A DNA stretch of 64,000 nt, from the NCBI RefSeq assembly GCF_003574625.1, contig NZ_QNUJ01000008.1:1-64000 (forward strand), in the 5' to 3' direction. The position numbers and the translations under genes were made by a program. This DNA comes from Shinella zoogloeoides. Lineage in GTDB: Bacteria; Pseudomonadota; Alphaproteobacteria; Rhizobiales; Rhizobiaceae. Position 1 is the stretch's first letter. Each line of letters opens with the position of its first letter. Below the pieces are notes generated by a model, which did no database searches, had not been told where the DNA came from, and saw only the letters and a list, made by a program, of their open reading frames with translations. Below are positions 1-7,764 of the stretch, piece by piece.

Positions 1-69
1 GTTCAGGCCCGGAAGGACCAACCGCTCTGCGCATCGTCACCAAGGTGTTGCGATCACCCAAATGACAAA

Positions 70-145
70 CGAGGCCGGATCATCATAACCGATGATCCGG
101 CCTCGTAATGTATAAGGCCGGATCATCTGACGATGGTCCGGCCTT
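70..145. repeat. Two tandem near-identical inverted repeats downstream of gcrA
   Basis: Two hairpins lie side by side. The first has perfect 15-base arms (70-84 and 91-105) around a 6-base loop. The second has 14-base arms (114-127 and 132-145) with one G-T wobble and a 4-base loop. Both share the core GGCCGGATCATC, so one looks like a duplicate of the other. They sit about 50 bases past the gcrA stop codon and could end transcription from either side, but neither is followed by a T tract on either strand. Confidence 0.75.
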
Positions 146-192
146 CGATCTATCGGCCCGGCGATGCCAGGCCCCGCTTCGCATCCGCGCGA

Positions 193-732
193 TCAGCGCA
201 TCCGGCGGCGCTCGGCCGAGGGCTGGTAGGCGAGGCGCTGGTGGTAGGTGCAGTAGGGCGAGTTGTCCGGGGACTCGTTGCCGCAGAAATGGAAGTCGTC
301 GTTCAGCGGGTCGCCGATCGGCCACTTGCAGGTGCGCTCGGTGAGCTGCGTCAGTTCCAGCTTGCGCGACATCGGCACGACGACCCCGTTGTTGCCGTTG
401 GCCGGAACCGGGAGCTGCGCGCTCTGCATGTCGAAATCGGCGTCGATCTCTTCCTTGGTCAGCGCGTTGCCGGCGGAGCGGGCTGCCGGGCGGGCAGCGA
501 CGGGGCGGGCGGCGAAGTTCGACGGACGCGGGGTCGCCGCTGCCGGGCGCTTCGGACGCGAGGCGGTCTGCGTTCCGCCGGCCTTGGCGCGGCCCGGCAG
601 GTTCAGCCGGTGCACCTTGCCGATGACGGCGTTGCGGCTCACGCCGCCGAGCTGGGCTGCGATCTGGCTCGCGCTCAGGCCTTCGCTCCAGAGCTTCTTG
701 AGTTTCTCGACGCGCTCGTCTGTCCAGTTCAT
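193..732 (-). CDS. gcrA: GcrA cell cycle regulator
   Basis: This 179-residue protein belongs to the GcrA family, a sigma70-associated transcription regulator of the alphaproteobacterial cell cycle that acts at promoters carrying CcrM-methylated GANTC sites. The N-terminus (MNWTDERVEKLKKLWSEG, then SASQIAAQLGGVSRNAVIGK) is the typical helix-turn-helix region. The middle is rich in Ala and Arg, and the C-terminus carries the family cysteine/histidine segment (CKWPIG, FHFCG, YCTYH). I chose the ATG at 732 because it has GGAG seven bases upstream and begins the family consensus; an upstream in-frame ATG would add 14 unrelated residues. It diverges from argD across a 423-base spacer containing eight GANTC sites. 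Confidence 0.96.
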   Translation of the reverse strand: MNWTDERVEKLKKLWSEGLSASQIAAQLGGVSRNAVIGKVHRLNLPGRAKAGGTQTASRPKRPAAATPRPSNFAARPVAARPAARSAGNALTKEEIDADFDMQSAQLPVPANGNNGVVVPMSRKLELTQLTERTCKWPIGDPLNDDFHFCGNESPDNSPYCTYHQRLAYQPSAERRRMR

Positions 733-763
733 CTCTCGTCTCCGTTCGGCGCACGCAATGCGC

Positions 764-984
764 GAATCAGTCATCGCGCCCCGGACTAGTCCGGGACCTG
801 AACGCCTTGACTCTTTTGGTGACTAGTTCCGCCGCATGCAGTCTAGTAATTGGTCTTTAACCTAGAGACCGGGCGACTCCGTGACAAGAGTCGCGGGAAT
901 CGGCGCGAATCGATTTCTAAGTTTTCCCCAACTTGCTGGTCGGGTGTGACTCGATAGCGACACCTTCCGCGCGTGCCGTGAATC
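764..984. promoter_or_regulatory. Cluster of eight GANTC (CcrM methylation) sites between gcrA and argD
   Basis: GANTC pentamers start at 764, 809, 875, 888, 897, 907, 948 and 980. At this G+C content I would expect about one in 221 bases. CcrM methylates the adenine in GANTC in alphaproteobacteria, and GcrA reads methylated sites, so the cluster directly upstream of gcrA suggests methylation-dependent, possibly autoregulatory, control. The site positions are seen directly; the regulatory role is inferred. Confidence 0.8.
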
Positions 985-1029
985 CTCACCTTGCGGCAGG
1001 TTCAGCGGCATTTCGGCCCCGCGATTTTG

Positions 1030-1058
1030 TTGACAGGCCGGGGGGAAATGCCGATAGT
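1030..1058 (+). promoter_or_regulatory. Predicted sigma70 promoter of argD
   Basis: A perfect -35 hexamer TTGACA (1030-1035) is followed after 17 bases by GATAGT (1053-1058), a four-of-six match to the -10 consensus. Transcription would start near 1065, about 90 bases before the argD ATG. Confidence 0.6.
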
Positions 1059-1065
1059 GCGGCAT

Positions 1066-1092
1066 GCCGCCGAAAGGCGGCTTTTGATTTTT
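1066..1092 (+). terminator. Terminator-like hairpin in the argD leader
   Basis: GCCGCC (1066-1071), a GAAA tetraloop and GGCGGC (1076-1081) are followed by TTTTGATTTTT. This has the form of an intrinsic terminator, but it begins almost at the predicted start of the argD transcript. It could be an attenuator or a 5'-stabilising hairpin. No leader peptide is evident. Confidence 0.45.
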
Positions 1093-1155
1093 CTGGCGAT
1101 CGGAAAAGTCAAGCACGAAACTTTTTTCCGCATCTCTTTTCGGAGGATCCGCGCC

Positions 1156-2349
1156 ATGGCCGATGCCGCGCCGCTCTATGAAACCTATATGCGTGCGCCT
1201 CTGCGGTTCACGCGAGGAGAGGGCGTCTGGCTCGTCACCGAGGATGGCGAGCGCTATCTCGATTTCGCCGCCGGCGTCGCCGTCAATTCGCTCGGCCATG
1301 CCCATCCGCATCTCGTCGCCGCGCTGAAGGACCAGGCCGACAAGGTCTGGCACCTGTCGAACCTCTACGAGATCCCGGGCCAGGAAAGCCTCGGCCGCCG
1401 GCTGACGGAGGCGACCTTCGCCGACAAGGTGTTCTTCACCAATTCGGGCGCCGAGGCGCTGGAATGCGCCATCAAGACGGCGCGGCGCTACCATTTCGCC
1501 AAGGGCCATCCCGGCAAGTACCATATCCTCACCTTCGAGGGCGCCTTCCACGGCCGCACCATCGCCACCATCGCGGCCGGCGGGCAGGAGAAATATATCG
1601 AGGGCTTCGGCCCCAAGGCCCCGGGCTTCCTGAAGCTGCCCTTCGGCGACATCGCGGCCGTCCGGGACGCGATCACCGAGGAGACGGCGGGTATCCTCAT
1701 CGAGCCCGTGCAGGGCGAGGGCGGCCTTCGCCCCGTGCCGAAGGAATTCATGCAGGAGCTGCGCCGGCTCTGCGACGAATACGGCCTGCTGCTCATCCTC
1801 GACGAGGTGCAGACGGGCGTCGGCCGCACCGGCCGCCTCTTCGCCCATGAGAGCGCTGGCGTCACGCCCGACATCATGGCCATCGCCAAGGGCATCGGCG
1901 GCGGCTTCCCGCTCGGCGCCTGCCTTGCCACGAACGAGGCCGCCGCCGGCATGGTCGCCGGCACGCACGGCTCGACCTATGGCGGCAACCCGCTCGCCAT
2001 GGCGGTCGGCAACGCGGTGCTCGACGTCGTCCTCGAGGACGGCTTCCTCCAACATGTGCGTGACGTCGCGCTGGTCTTCCGCCAGGGGCTCGCGGCGCTG
2101 AAGGACCGCTTCCCCGAGGTCATCGAGGACATCCGCGGCGAGGGCCTGATGCTTGGCATCAAGGCGAAGGTTCCGGTCGCCGATCTCCTCAAGGCCGTGC
2201 GGGCGGAAAACCTGCTCGCCGTGCCGGCCGGCGACAACGTGCTGCGCCTGCTGCCGCCGCTGGTCGTCACGGCGGAAGAGGCGCGCGAGGGGCTCGTTCG
2301 CATCGAGCGGGCGGCGGAAAAGCTGCCGGCGGCCGTCAAGGCCGCTTAA
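1156..2349 (+). CDS. argD: Acetylornithine/succinyldiaminopimelate aminotransferase ArgD
   Basis: A class III PLP aminotransferase of 397 residues, the usual ArgD length. It converts N-acetylglutamate semialdehyde to N-acetylornithine in arginine synthesis and often also serves in lysine synthesis. Visible landmarks are [12 protein letters not shown], the EPVQGEGG segment, [12 protein letters not shown], and the PLP lysine in [14 protein letters not shown]. The ATG at 1156 is preceded by CGGAGG at 1141-1146, so the longer open frame from 991 is not used. argF follows after 25 bases, forming an arginine synthesis operon in the conserved rhizobial order argD-argF-hslO. Confidence 0.96.
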   Translation: MADAAPLYETYMRAPLRFTRGEGVWLVTEDGERYLDFAAGVAVNSLGHAHPHLVAALKDQADKVWHLSNLYEIPGQESLGRRLTEATFADKVFFTNSGAEALECAIKTARRYHFAKGHPGKYHILTFEGAFHGRTIATIAAGGQEKYIEGFGPKAPGFLKLPFGDIAAVRDAITEETAGILIEPVQGEGGLRPVPKEFMQELRRLCDEYGLLLILDEVQTGVGRTGRLFAHESAGVTPDIMAIAKGIGGGFPLGACLATNEAAAGMVAGTHGSTYGGNPLAMAVGNAVLDVVLEDGFLQHVRDVALVFRQGLAALKDRFPEVIEDIRGEGLMLGIKAKVPVADLLKAVRAENLLAVPAGDNVLRLLPPLVVTAEEAREGLVRIERAAEKLPAAVKAA

Positions 2350-2374
2350 GGGACTGGGACAGACAGGACATATC

Positions 2375-3286
2375 ATGGCCAAGCATTTTCTCGATCTTTC
2401 CGCCGTTTCGGAAAGCGATCTCCGCGTCATCATGGATGACGCGCACAGCCGCAAGGCCGCCAGCAAGGCCGGCACGGAAGGAAAGCCGCTCGCCGGCAAG
2501 ATGCTGGCGATGATCTTCGAGAAGCCCTCCACCCGAACCCGCGTCTCCTTCGACGTCGGCATGCGCCAACTCGGCGGCGAGACGCTGTTCCTGTCGGGCA
2601 CGGAAATGCAGCTCGGCCGCGCCGAGACCATCGGCGACACGGCCAAGGTGCTGTCGCGCTATGTCGACGCCATCATGATCCGCACCACCGACCATGCGCG
2701 CCTGCTGGAGCTTGCCGAGCACGCCACCGTGCCGGTCATCAACGCGCTGACGGACCTCACCCATCCCTGCCAGATCATGGCCGACATCATGACCTTCGAG
2801 GAGCATCGCGGCCCGGCCAAGGGCAAGACCTTCTCCTGGATGGGTGACGGCAACAACGTGCTGCATTCCTTCGTCGAGGGCTCCGCCCGTTTCGGCTACA
2901 CCATGAAGATGGCCGTGCCGATGGGCTCCGAGCCGGACGACAAGATCCTCAACTGGGCGCGCGACAACGGCGGCAACATCCTGCTCGGCCATGACCCGGA
3001 AGCCATCGCCGATGGCTCCGATCTCATCGTCACCGATTGCTGGGTGTCGATGAACCAGGAACACCGCGCGCGCGGCCACAACATCTTCCAGCCCTATCAG
3101 GTCAACAAGCAGCTCATGGCGCGCGCCGACAAGGATGCGCTCTTCATGCACTGCCTGCCTGCCCACCGCGGCGAGGAAGTGACCGACGAGGTGATCGACG
3201 GCCCGCAGTCGGTGGTCTTCGACGAGGCGGAGAACCGCCTGCACGCGCAGAAGTCGATCCTTGCCTGGTGCTTCGGCGCCGTCTGA
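2375..3286 (+). CDS. argF: Ornithine carbamoyltransferase
   Basis: A 303-residue anabolic ornithine carbamoyltransferase that makes citrulline from ornithine and carbamoyl phosphate in the cytoplasm. The carbamoyl phosphate loop KPSTRTR, the HPCQ motif, the DCWVSM ornithine loop and the catalytic [11 protein letters not shown] segment are all present. The ATG at 2375 has an AGGA box about nine bases upstream and lies 25 bases after argD. Length and motifs are fully standard. Confidence 0.97.
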   Translation: MAKHFLDLSAVSESDLRVIMDDAHSRKAASKAGTEGKPLAGKMLAMIFEKPSTRTRVSFDVGMRQLGGETLFLSGTEMQLGRAETIGDTAKVLSRYVDAIMIRTTDHARLLELAEHATVPVINALTDLTHPCQIMADIMTFEEHRGPAKGKTFSWMGDGNNVLHSFVEGSARFGYTMKMAVPMGSEPDDKILNWARDNGGNILLGHDPEAIADGSDLIVTDCWVSMNQEHRARGHNIFQPYQVNKQLMARADKDALFMHCLPAHRGEEVTDEVIDGPQSVVFDEAENRLHAQKSILAWCFGAV

Positions 3287-3475
3287 CGCGGCCTTGAAAT
3301 ATCTGAGGGCACGCACGATCTAGGTGCCGACACCCGGCGCCGGAAGGCGTCGTCTCTGGCGCTTGCCCGCCCGGTATGGAATGATCGGGCGGCAGGAGCG
3401 CGAAATCACGATAGACGCTGTCGGACGTGGCGGGGCGCAAGGCCCGCGGCGCGGCGGTGTGCAAGGAGCAGAACG

Positions 3476-4471
3476 ATGATGGCTGAAAACGCCCTGAAAC
3501 TCGGTGAGCCCGGCTTTGCCGGCGACGACCATGTCCTGCCGTTCCAGGTGGAAGGCCTCGATGTGCGCGGCAGGGCCGTGCAGCTCGGCCCGATGCTCGA
3601 TGGCATTCTCGGCCGGCACGATTATCCCGCGCCCGTCGCCCGCCTTCTGGCCGAGGCGATCACGCTCACCGTGCTGCTCGGTACCTCGCTGAAATTCGAG
3701 GGCAAGCTGATCGTCCAGACCAAGGGCGACGGCCCCGTCGACCTGCTCGTCGCCGATTTCGCCGCGCCGGAGAACGTGCGCGCCTATGCCCGCTTCGATG
3801 AGGCGGCGCTGGAGGCCGCCGTCGCCGAAGGCCGGACGGAGCCGCACGAGCTGCTCGGCAAGGGCATTCTCGCCTTCACGATCGACCAGGGCGCGCATAC
3901 GCAGCGCTACCAGGGCATCGTCCCGCTTGACGGCCACACGCTGGAGGAGATCGCCGGCGTCTATTTCCGCCAGTCGGAGCAGATCCCGACCAAGGTGCGC
4001 CTCGGCGTCGCCGAGCTCTACGACCGCGACGAGGCCGGCAAGGCCCGCCATCGCTGGCGCGCGGGCGGCATGGTCGCGCAGTTCCTGCCGCAATCGCCCG
4101 AGCGCATGCGCCAGGCCGATCTTCCCGGCGGCGACGGCGACGAGGCCGGCCACAAGATCGATGACGACGACAACTGGGCGGAAGCCAAGACCATGGTCGA
4201 GACGATCGATGCCGACGAGTTGACCGATCCCAATGTCGGCACCGAACGGCTGCTCTATCGCCTCTTCCACGAGCGCGGCGTGCGCGTCTACCAGCCGCAG
4301 CAGGTCTTCGACCGCTGCTCCTGCTCGCGCGAGAAGCTGAAAGGCGTCCTTGCCGGCCTCAGCGCCGAGGAGATCGCCCATACGGCGGACGACAAGGGCG
4401 AGATCGCGGTGACCTGCGAGTTCTGCTCGACGACCTACCGCTTCGAGGCGGCGGAAGTCCTGCCGCAGTAA
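3476..4471 (+). CDS. hslO: Hsp33 redox-regulated chaperone
   Basis: A 331-residue Hsp33-family holdase chaperone, activated by oxidation when four C-terminal cysteines release zinc. The N-terminal fold region (DDHVLPFQVEGLDVRGR) and the zinc site (CSC near residue 282, then CEFC about 30 residues later) are both visible. Two adjacent ATGs (3476 and 3479) are possible starts; AAGGAG at 3463-3468 suits either. It is 189 bases after argF, so it may be read from the arg promoter or its own. A RIME-like repeat follows the gene. Confidence 0.95.
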   Translation: MMAENALKLGEPGFAGDDHVLPFQVEGLDVRGRAVQLGPMLDGILGRHDYPAPVARLLAEAITLTVLLGTSLKFEGKLIVQTKGDGPVDLLVADFAAPENVRAYARFDEAALEAAVAEGRTEPHELLGKGILAFTIDQGAHTQRYQGIVPLDGHTLEEIAGVYFRQSEQIPTKVRLGVAELYDRDEAGKARHRWRAGGMVAQFLPQSPERMRQADLPGGDGDEAGHKIDDDDNWAEAKTMVETIDADELTDPNVGTERLLYRLFHERGVRVYQPQQVFDRCSCSREKLKGVLAGLSAEEIAHTADDKGEIAVTCEFCSTTYRFEAAEVLPQ

Positions 4472-4483
4472 GGTCGGCGACTG

Positions 4484-4642
4484 CCCCTCATCCGCCTGTC
4501 GGCACCTTCTCCCCGCAAGCGGGGAGAAGGGAAGGATGCGGCGTCTCGTTTTTCACTTGCGACGATAATTTGAGGAAGCCGGTGCCATGGGTCTCCTTCG
4601 CCCCGCAGCCAGGGAGAAGGAGGCCGGCAGGCCGGATGAGGG
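4484..4642. repeat. RIME-like palindromic intergenic element, copy 1
   Basis: The core is a perfect 12-base-arm palindrome, CCTTCTCCCCGC and GCGGGGAGAAGG (4505-4530), flanked by CCCCTCATCCGCCTGTCGGC. A second, decayed palindrome ends in GGCAGGCCGGATGAGG near 4642. The same composite recurs near 32.2, 46.7 and 62.7 kb. It resembles the RIME/REP-type elements known from rhizobia and lies between the convergent genes hslO and apaG. Confidence 0.8.
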
Positions 4643-4651
4643 TCTATCTAC

Positions 4652-5044
4652 TCAATTGAGGGTGCGCGCCTGTCCCGGCGTATCCAGCGAGAACGCCGGA
4701 ATGGCGACGTCGAAGGCTTCCCCCGTCTCCGCCTCCATGCGATACCGCCCGAACATGATGCCCGACGGCGTCTCCAGCGGGCAGCCGGAGGAATATTCGT
4801 AGGTATCGCCCGGCCGCAGCACCGGCTGCTCGCCGATGACGCCCGGCCCGTTGACCTCGTCCACCTGTCCGTTCTGGTCGGTGATGTGCCAGTAGCGCGT
4901 CATCAGCCGCACCGCGACGTCGGAATGATTGGAGATGACGACGCGGTATCCCCAGACATAGCGGCTGTCGTCGGGATCGGACTGATCGGCCAGATAATAT
5001 GGCTCTACGGTCACTTCGATGTCGCGGGTCAGCGCACGATACAT
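4652..5044 (-). CDS. apaG: ApaG (Co2+/Mg2+ efflux protein, DUF525)
   Basis: A 130-residue ApaG-family protein with a single fibronectin-III-like domain. The family is linked to cobalt/magnesium efflux and diadenosine tetraphosphate metabolism, but its biochemical role is unsettled. Recognisable stretches are [28 protein letters not shown] and the glycine-rich [15 protein letters not shown] place the start at the ATG at 5044 ([11 protein letters not shown]), which matches the family N-terminus; the open frame extends upstream to 5107 without homology. It is convergent with hslO and shares its strand with metZ upstream. Confidence 0.92.
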   Translation of the reverse strand: MYRALTRDIEVTVEPYYLADQSDPDDSRYVWGYRVVISNHSDVAVRLMTRYWHITDQNGQVDEVNGPGVIGEQPVLRPGDTYEYSSGCPLETPSGIMFGRYRMEAETGEAFDVAIPAFSLDTPGQARTLN

Positions 5045-5110
5045 GGGAATGCCTTGGAATTTATTAGGCCCAGCTATTCTACAGGAATGTGGCTGCGTCA
5101 AGAACATGCA

Positions 5111-5143
5111 AAGAAGGCACCGGCCGCCCTGGCCGGTGCCTTT
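5111..5143 (-). terminator. Intrinsic terminator of metZ
   Basis: Perfect 12-base arms AAGGCACCGGCC (5114-5125) and GGCCGGTGCCTT (5131-5142) enclose a 5-base loop, followed on the minus strand by a short T-rich run. It begins 25 bases past the metZ stop codon. Confidence 0.8.
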
Positions 5144-5167
5144 CCATCGTTTCCTTGATGGCGCGGT

Positions 5168-6352
5168 TTACGCCCCGACTTTGGCAAGCGCCCGCGCGAA
5201 ATCCTCCAGCAGGTCCTCGCTGTCCTCGATGCCGGCGGAGAAGCGCACGGTGCCGGGCGAGATGCCGAGTTCAGCACGGGCCTCGTCCGTCAGGTTCTTG
5301 TGCGTCGTCGTGGCGGGATGGGTGATGAGGCTCTTTGCGTCGCCGAGATTGTTGGAGATCTTCACCACCTCCAGCGCATCCTGCAGCGCGAAGGCCGCGT
5401 CCTTGCCGCCCTTCAGCTCGAAGCAGACGAGCGTCGAGCCGCCCGACATCTGCCGGGCGATGATGTCCGCCTGCGGATGGTCCTTGCGGCCGGGATAGAT
5501 GACGCGGGCGACCTGGCTCTGGTCGGCGAGGAAGTCGGCGAGGCGGCTCGCATTCTCCGTCTGCTGCCTGACGCGCAGCGGCAGCGTCTCGATGCCCTTC
5601 AGCAGCGTCCAGGCGTTGAACGGCGACATGGCGGGGCCGGTATGACGGAAATAATCCTGCAGGTGCTCGGCGATCCATTCCTTGTCGGAGAGCACGACGC
5701 CGCCGAGGCACCGGCCCTGCCCGTCGATATGCTTGGTGGCCGAATAGACGACGATATGCGCGCCGAGCTCCAGCGGCTTCTGGAAGAGCGGGGTCGCGAA
5801 GACATTGTCGACCACGACCTTCGCGCCGATCTGGTTGGCGAGCTTCGCCACGCCGGCGATGTCGACGACTTCCAGCGTCGGGTTGGTCGGGCTTTCGAGG
5901 AAGAACACCTTGGTATTCTTCCGGATCGCCTTTTCCCAGTTGGCAAGGTCGCGGCCATCGACCAGCGTGCATTCGATGCCGTATTTCGGCGCCAGCGTCT
6001 CGACCACCCAGCGGCAGGAGCCGAAGAGCGCGCGGGCCGCGACGATATGGTCGCCGGCTTTCAGTTGGCAGAGGATGGCGGCGGCAACGGCGGCCATGCC
6101 GGAGGCGGTGGCGCGGGCGTCCTCCGCGCCTTCCAGCAGGCACATGCGCTTTTCGAACATGTCGTTGGTGGGGCTTGCATAGCGGGCATAGATGAAGCCG
6201 TCCGTCTCGCCCTTGAAGCGGGCCTCGGCCGCCGCCGACGTGTCGTAGACGAAGCCTTGCGTCAGGAAGATCGCCTCGGCGGTTTCGCCGTGCTGGGAGC
6301 GGGTGGTTCCGCCGTGAACGAGTTGGGTGGCCGGGCGCCAGGACTTGCTCAT
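5168..6352 (-). CDS. metZ: O-succinylhomoserine sulfhydrylase
   Basis: A 394-residue Cys/Met-metabolism PLP enzyme that combines O-succinylhomoserine with sulfide to give homocysteine in the direct sulfhydrylation route of methionine synthesis. Landmarks are YARYASPTNDMFEKR, the ATASGMAAVAA segment, FLESPTNPTLEVVDI, VDNVFATP and the PLP lysine in VYSATKHIDGQGR. The ATG at 6352 follows a SAM-II riboswitch and terminator, which supports assignment to methionine synthesis rather than to cystathionine synthase or lyase homologues. Confidence 0.94.
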   Translation of the reverse strand: MSKSWRPATQLVHGGTTRSQHGETAEAIFLTQGFVYDTSAAAEARFKGETDGFIYARYASPTNDMFEKRMCLLEGAEDARATASGMAAVAAAILCQLKAGDHIVAARALFGSCRWVVETLAPKYGIECTLVDGRDLANWEKAIRKNTKVFFLESPTNPTLEVVDIAGVAKLANQIGAKVVVDNVFATPLFQKPLELGAHIVVYSATKHIDGQGRCLGGVVLSDKEWIAEHLQDYFRHTGPAMSPFNAWTLLKGIETLPLRVRQQTENASRLADFLADQSQVARVIYPGRKDHPQADIIARQMSGGSTLVCFELKGGKDAAFALQDALEVVKISNNLGDAKSLITHPATTTHKNLTDEARAELGISPGTVRFSAGIEDSEDLLEDFARALAKVGA

Positions 6353-6370
6353 GTGATCGTGCCTTCAAAC

Positions 6371-6401
6371 AAAAAAACCGGCCGCGTAAGCAGGCCGGTT
6401 T
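6371..6401 (-). terminator. Riboswitch expression-platform terminator before metZ
   Basis: On the minus strand CCGGCC, a 9-base loop and GGCCGG are followed by seven T residues. It lies between the SAM-II aptamer and the metZ start codon, so it is the probable off-state terminator. Confidence 0.8.
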
Positions 6402-6405
6402 GTCA

Positions 6406-6467
6406 CCCGGCCTTTTTAGCTACTTGTTTTACGTGGCTGCAAGCCGGCCGGCCAAATCACCACGGGA
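6406..6467 (-). ncRNA. SAM-II (metA-type) riboswitch
   Basis: The minus strand reads CCCGTGGTGATTTGGCCGG, then CGGCTTGCAGCCACG, AAACAAGTAGCTAAAAAG and a closing GCCGGG. This matches the conserved SAM-II aptamer of alphaproteobacteria (the metA motif), an H-type pseudoknot that binds S-adenosylmethionine. A terminator follows at 6371-6401, so SAM probably stops transcription into metZ. The sequence match is direct; the off-switch mode is inferred from layout and the known family. Confidence 0.95.
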
Positions 6468-6474
6468 TAATCTG

Positions 6475-6503
6475 CTAATACTGCGGCCCTGCGCTTGCGT
6501 CAA
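6475..6503 (-). promoter_or_regulatory. Predicted sigma70 promoter of metZ
   Basis: On the minus strand TTGACG (6503-6498), a 17-base spacer and TATTAG (6480-6475) fit a sigma70 promoter. The start site would fall near 6468, exactly where the SAM-II aptamer begins, which supports both calls. Confidence 0.65.
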
Positions 6504-6552
6504 TTGCCGGCATTTGGTTTTGTGCGAGCCCTCTGAGAGGGACGGTACGACC

Positions 6553-7659
6553 ATGGCTTCTGCGACGCGCAGCACGGGCATTCTGGCGGACAACGCCATT
6601 CGCGGCTTGTTCGAAAGCGGCAGGCTGAAGAGCGAGGCGGCGCTGGACGGCGACCAGATCCAGCCGGCAAGCCTCGACCTGCGCCTCGGCGCGAAGGCGT
6701 TTCGCGTGCGCGCCAGCTTCCTGCCGGGCCCCTCCCATCTCGTCGCCGACAAGCTCGACCGGCTGCAACTCCACGTCATCGACCTTTCCGAGGGCGCGGT
6801 GCTGGAGACCGGCTGCGTCTACATCGTGCCGCTGATGGAAAGCCTCGACCTGCCGGCGGAACTCGCCGCCTCGGCGAACCCCAAGAGCTCCACCGGACGC
6901 CTCGACATCTTCACTCGCGTCATCACCGACCGCGCGCAGGAATTCGACAAGATCCCGGCCGGCTATTCCGGCCCGCTCTATCTGGAAATCTCGCCGCGCA
7001 CCTTCCCCATCGTCGTGCGCCGCGGTTCGCGCCTGTCGCAGATCCGTTTCCGCAGCGGCAACGCCTTGCTCGGCGAAAGCGAGCTGCTGGCGCTGCACGC
7101 CTCGGACACGCTCGTCGCCAGCGAGACGCCGAACGTCTCCGGCGGCGGCATCGCGCTTTCCATCGACCTCAAGGGCACCGGCCCGGACGGGCTCATCGGC
7201 TATCGCGGCAAGCACCACACCTCCGTCGTCGACGTCGATCGCAAGAACCAGCACGACATCTACGATTTCTGGGAGCCGCTGTTCAGCCGTGGCCGCAACG
7301 AGCTGATCCTTGATCCGGACGAATTCTACATCCTCGTCTCGCGCGAGGCCGTGCATGTTCCGCCGCTCTATGCCGCCGAGATGACGCCCTTCGACCCGCT
7401 CGTCGGCGAGTTCCGCGTCCACTATGCCGGCTTCTTCGATCCCGGCTTCGGCCACGCCCCCGCCGGCGGCTCCGGCAGCCGCGCGGTGCTGGAGGTGCGC
7501 AGCCATGAAGTGCCCTTCATCCTGGAACACGGCCAGATCGTCGGCCGCCTCGTCTATGAGCACATGCTGAACGCCCCCGAAGGGCTCTACGGCTCCGGCC
7601 TCGGCTCCAACTACCAGGCGCAGGGTCTCAAGCTCTCCAAGCATTTCCGCGCCGGCTGA
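6553..7659 (+). CDS. dcd: 2'-deoxycytidine 5'-triphosphate deaminase
   Basis: A 368-residue protein of the long alphaproteobacterial DCD family (roughly twice the length of E. coli Dcd), predicted to deaminate dCTP to dUTP for thymidylate synthesis. Two dUTPase-like folds appear in tandem: IQPASLDLRLG and SANPKSSTGRLDIFTRVI in the first half, and EMTPFDPLVGEFRVHYAGFF with HEVPFILEHGQIVGRLVYE in the second. The ATG at 6553 was preferred over the open upstream frame from 6400, which would overlap the metZ control region. It is divergent from metZ. Confidence 0.9.
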   Translation: MASATRSTGILADNAIRGLFESGRLKSEAALDGDQIQPASLDLRLGAKAFRVRASFLPGPSHLVADKLDRLQLHVIDLSEGAVLETGCVYIVPLMESLDLPAELAASANPKSSTGRLDIFTRVITDRAQEFDKIPAGYSGPLYLEISPRTFPIVVRRGSRLSQIRFRSGNALLGESELLALHASDTLVASETPNVSGGGIALSIDLKGTGPDGLIGYRGKHHTSVVDVDRKNQHDIYDFWEPLFSRGRNELILDPDEFYILVSREAVHVPPLYAAEMTPFDPLVGEFRVHYAGFFDPGFGHAPAGGSGSRAVLEVRSHEVPFILEHGQIVGRLVYEHMLNAPEGLYGSGLGSNYQAQGLKLSKHFRAG

Positions 7660-7683
7660 GACCGGTCTTTTCGCCCTTTACAA

Positions 7684-7720
7684 TGAAGTTAAACGTTTTT
7701 ATCCTGCGATAGGCGTTTGA
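7684..7720. promoter_or_regulatory. Candidate LacI-type operator (autoregulation)
   Basis: AAACGTTT (7691-7698) within GTTAAACGTTTTT has the same core as the two operators at 8997 and 9019. A weaker AGGCGTTT lies 20 bases further on (7711-7718). They sit 47-74 bases before the LacI-family start codon, which suggests autoregulation. Confidence 0.65.
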
Positions 7721-7764
7721 TGACCTTCGCGCGGGGCGAGGGAAGACGAGCCAGACGGGACGCG

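Noticed and set aside
70-145. Possible start of a CRISPR array
   Set aside because: Only two palindromic units, with no regular spacers and no cas genes; they are tandem hairpins.
862-2646. 594-codon open frame antisense across argD and argF
   Set aside because: Shadow of argD and argF; it also spans the GANTC-rich promoter region and lacks motifs.
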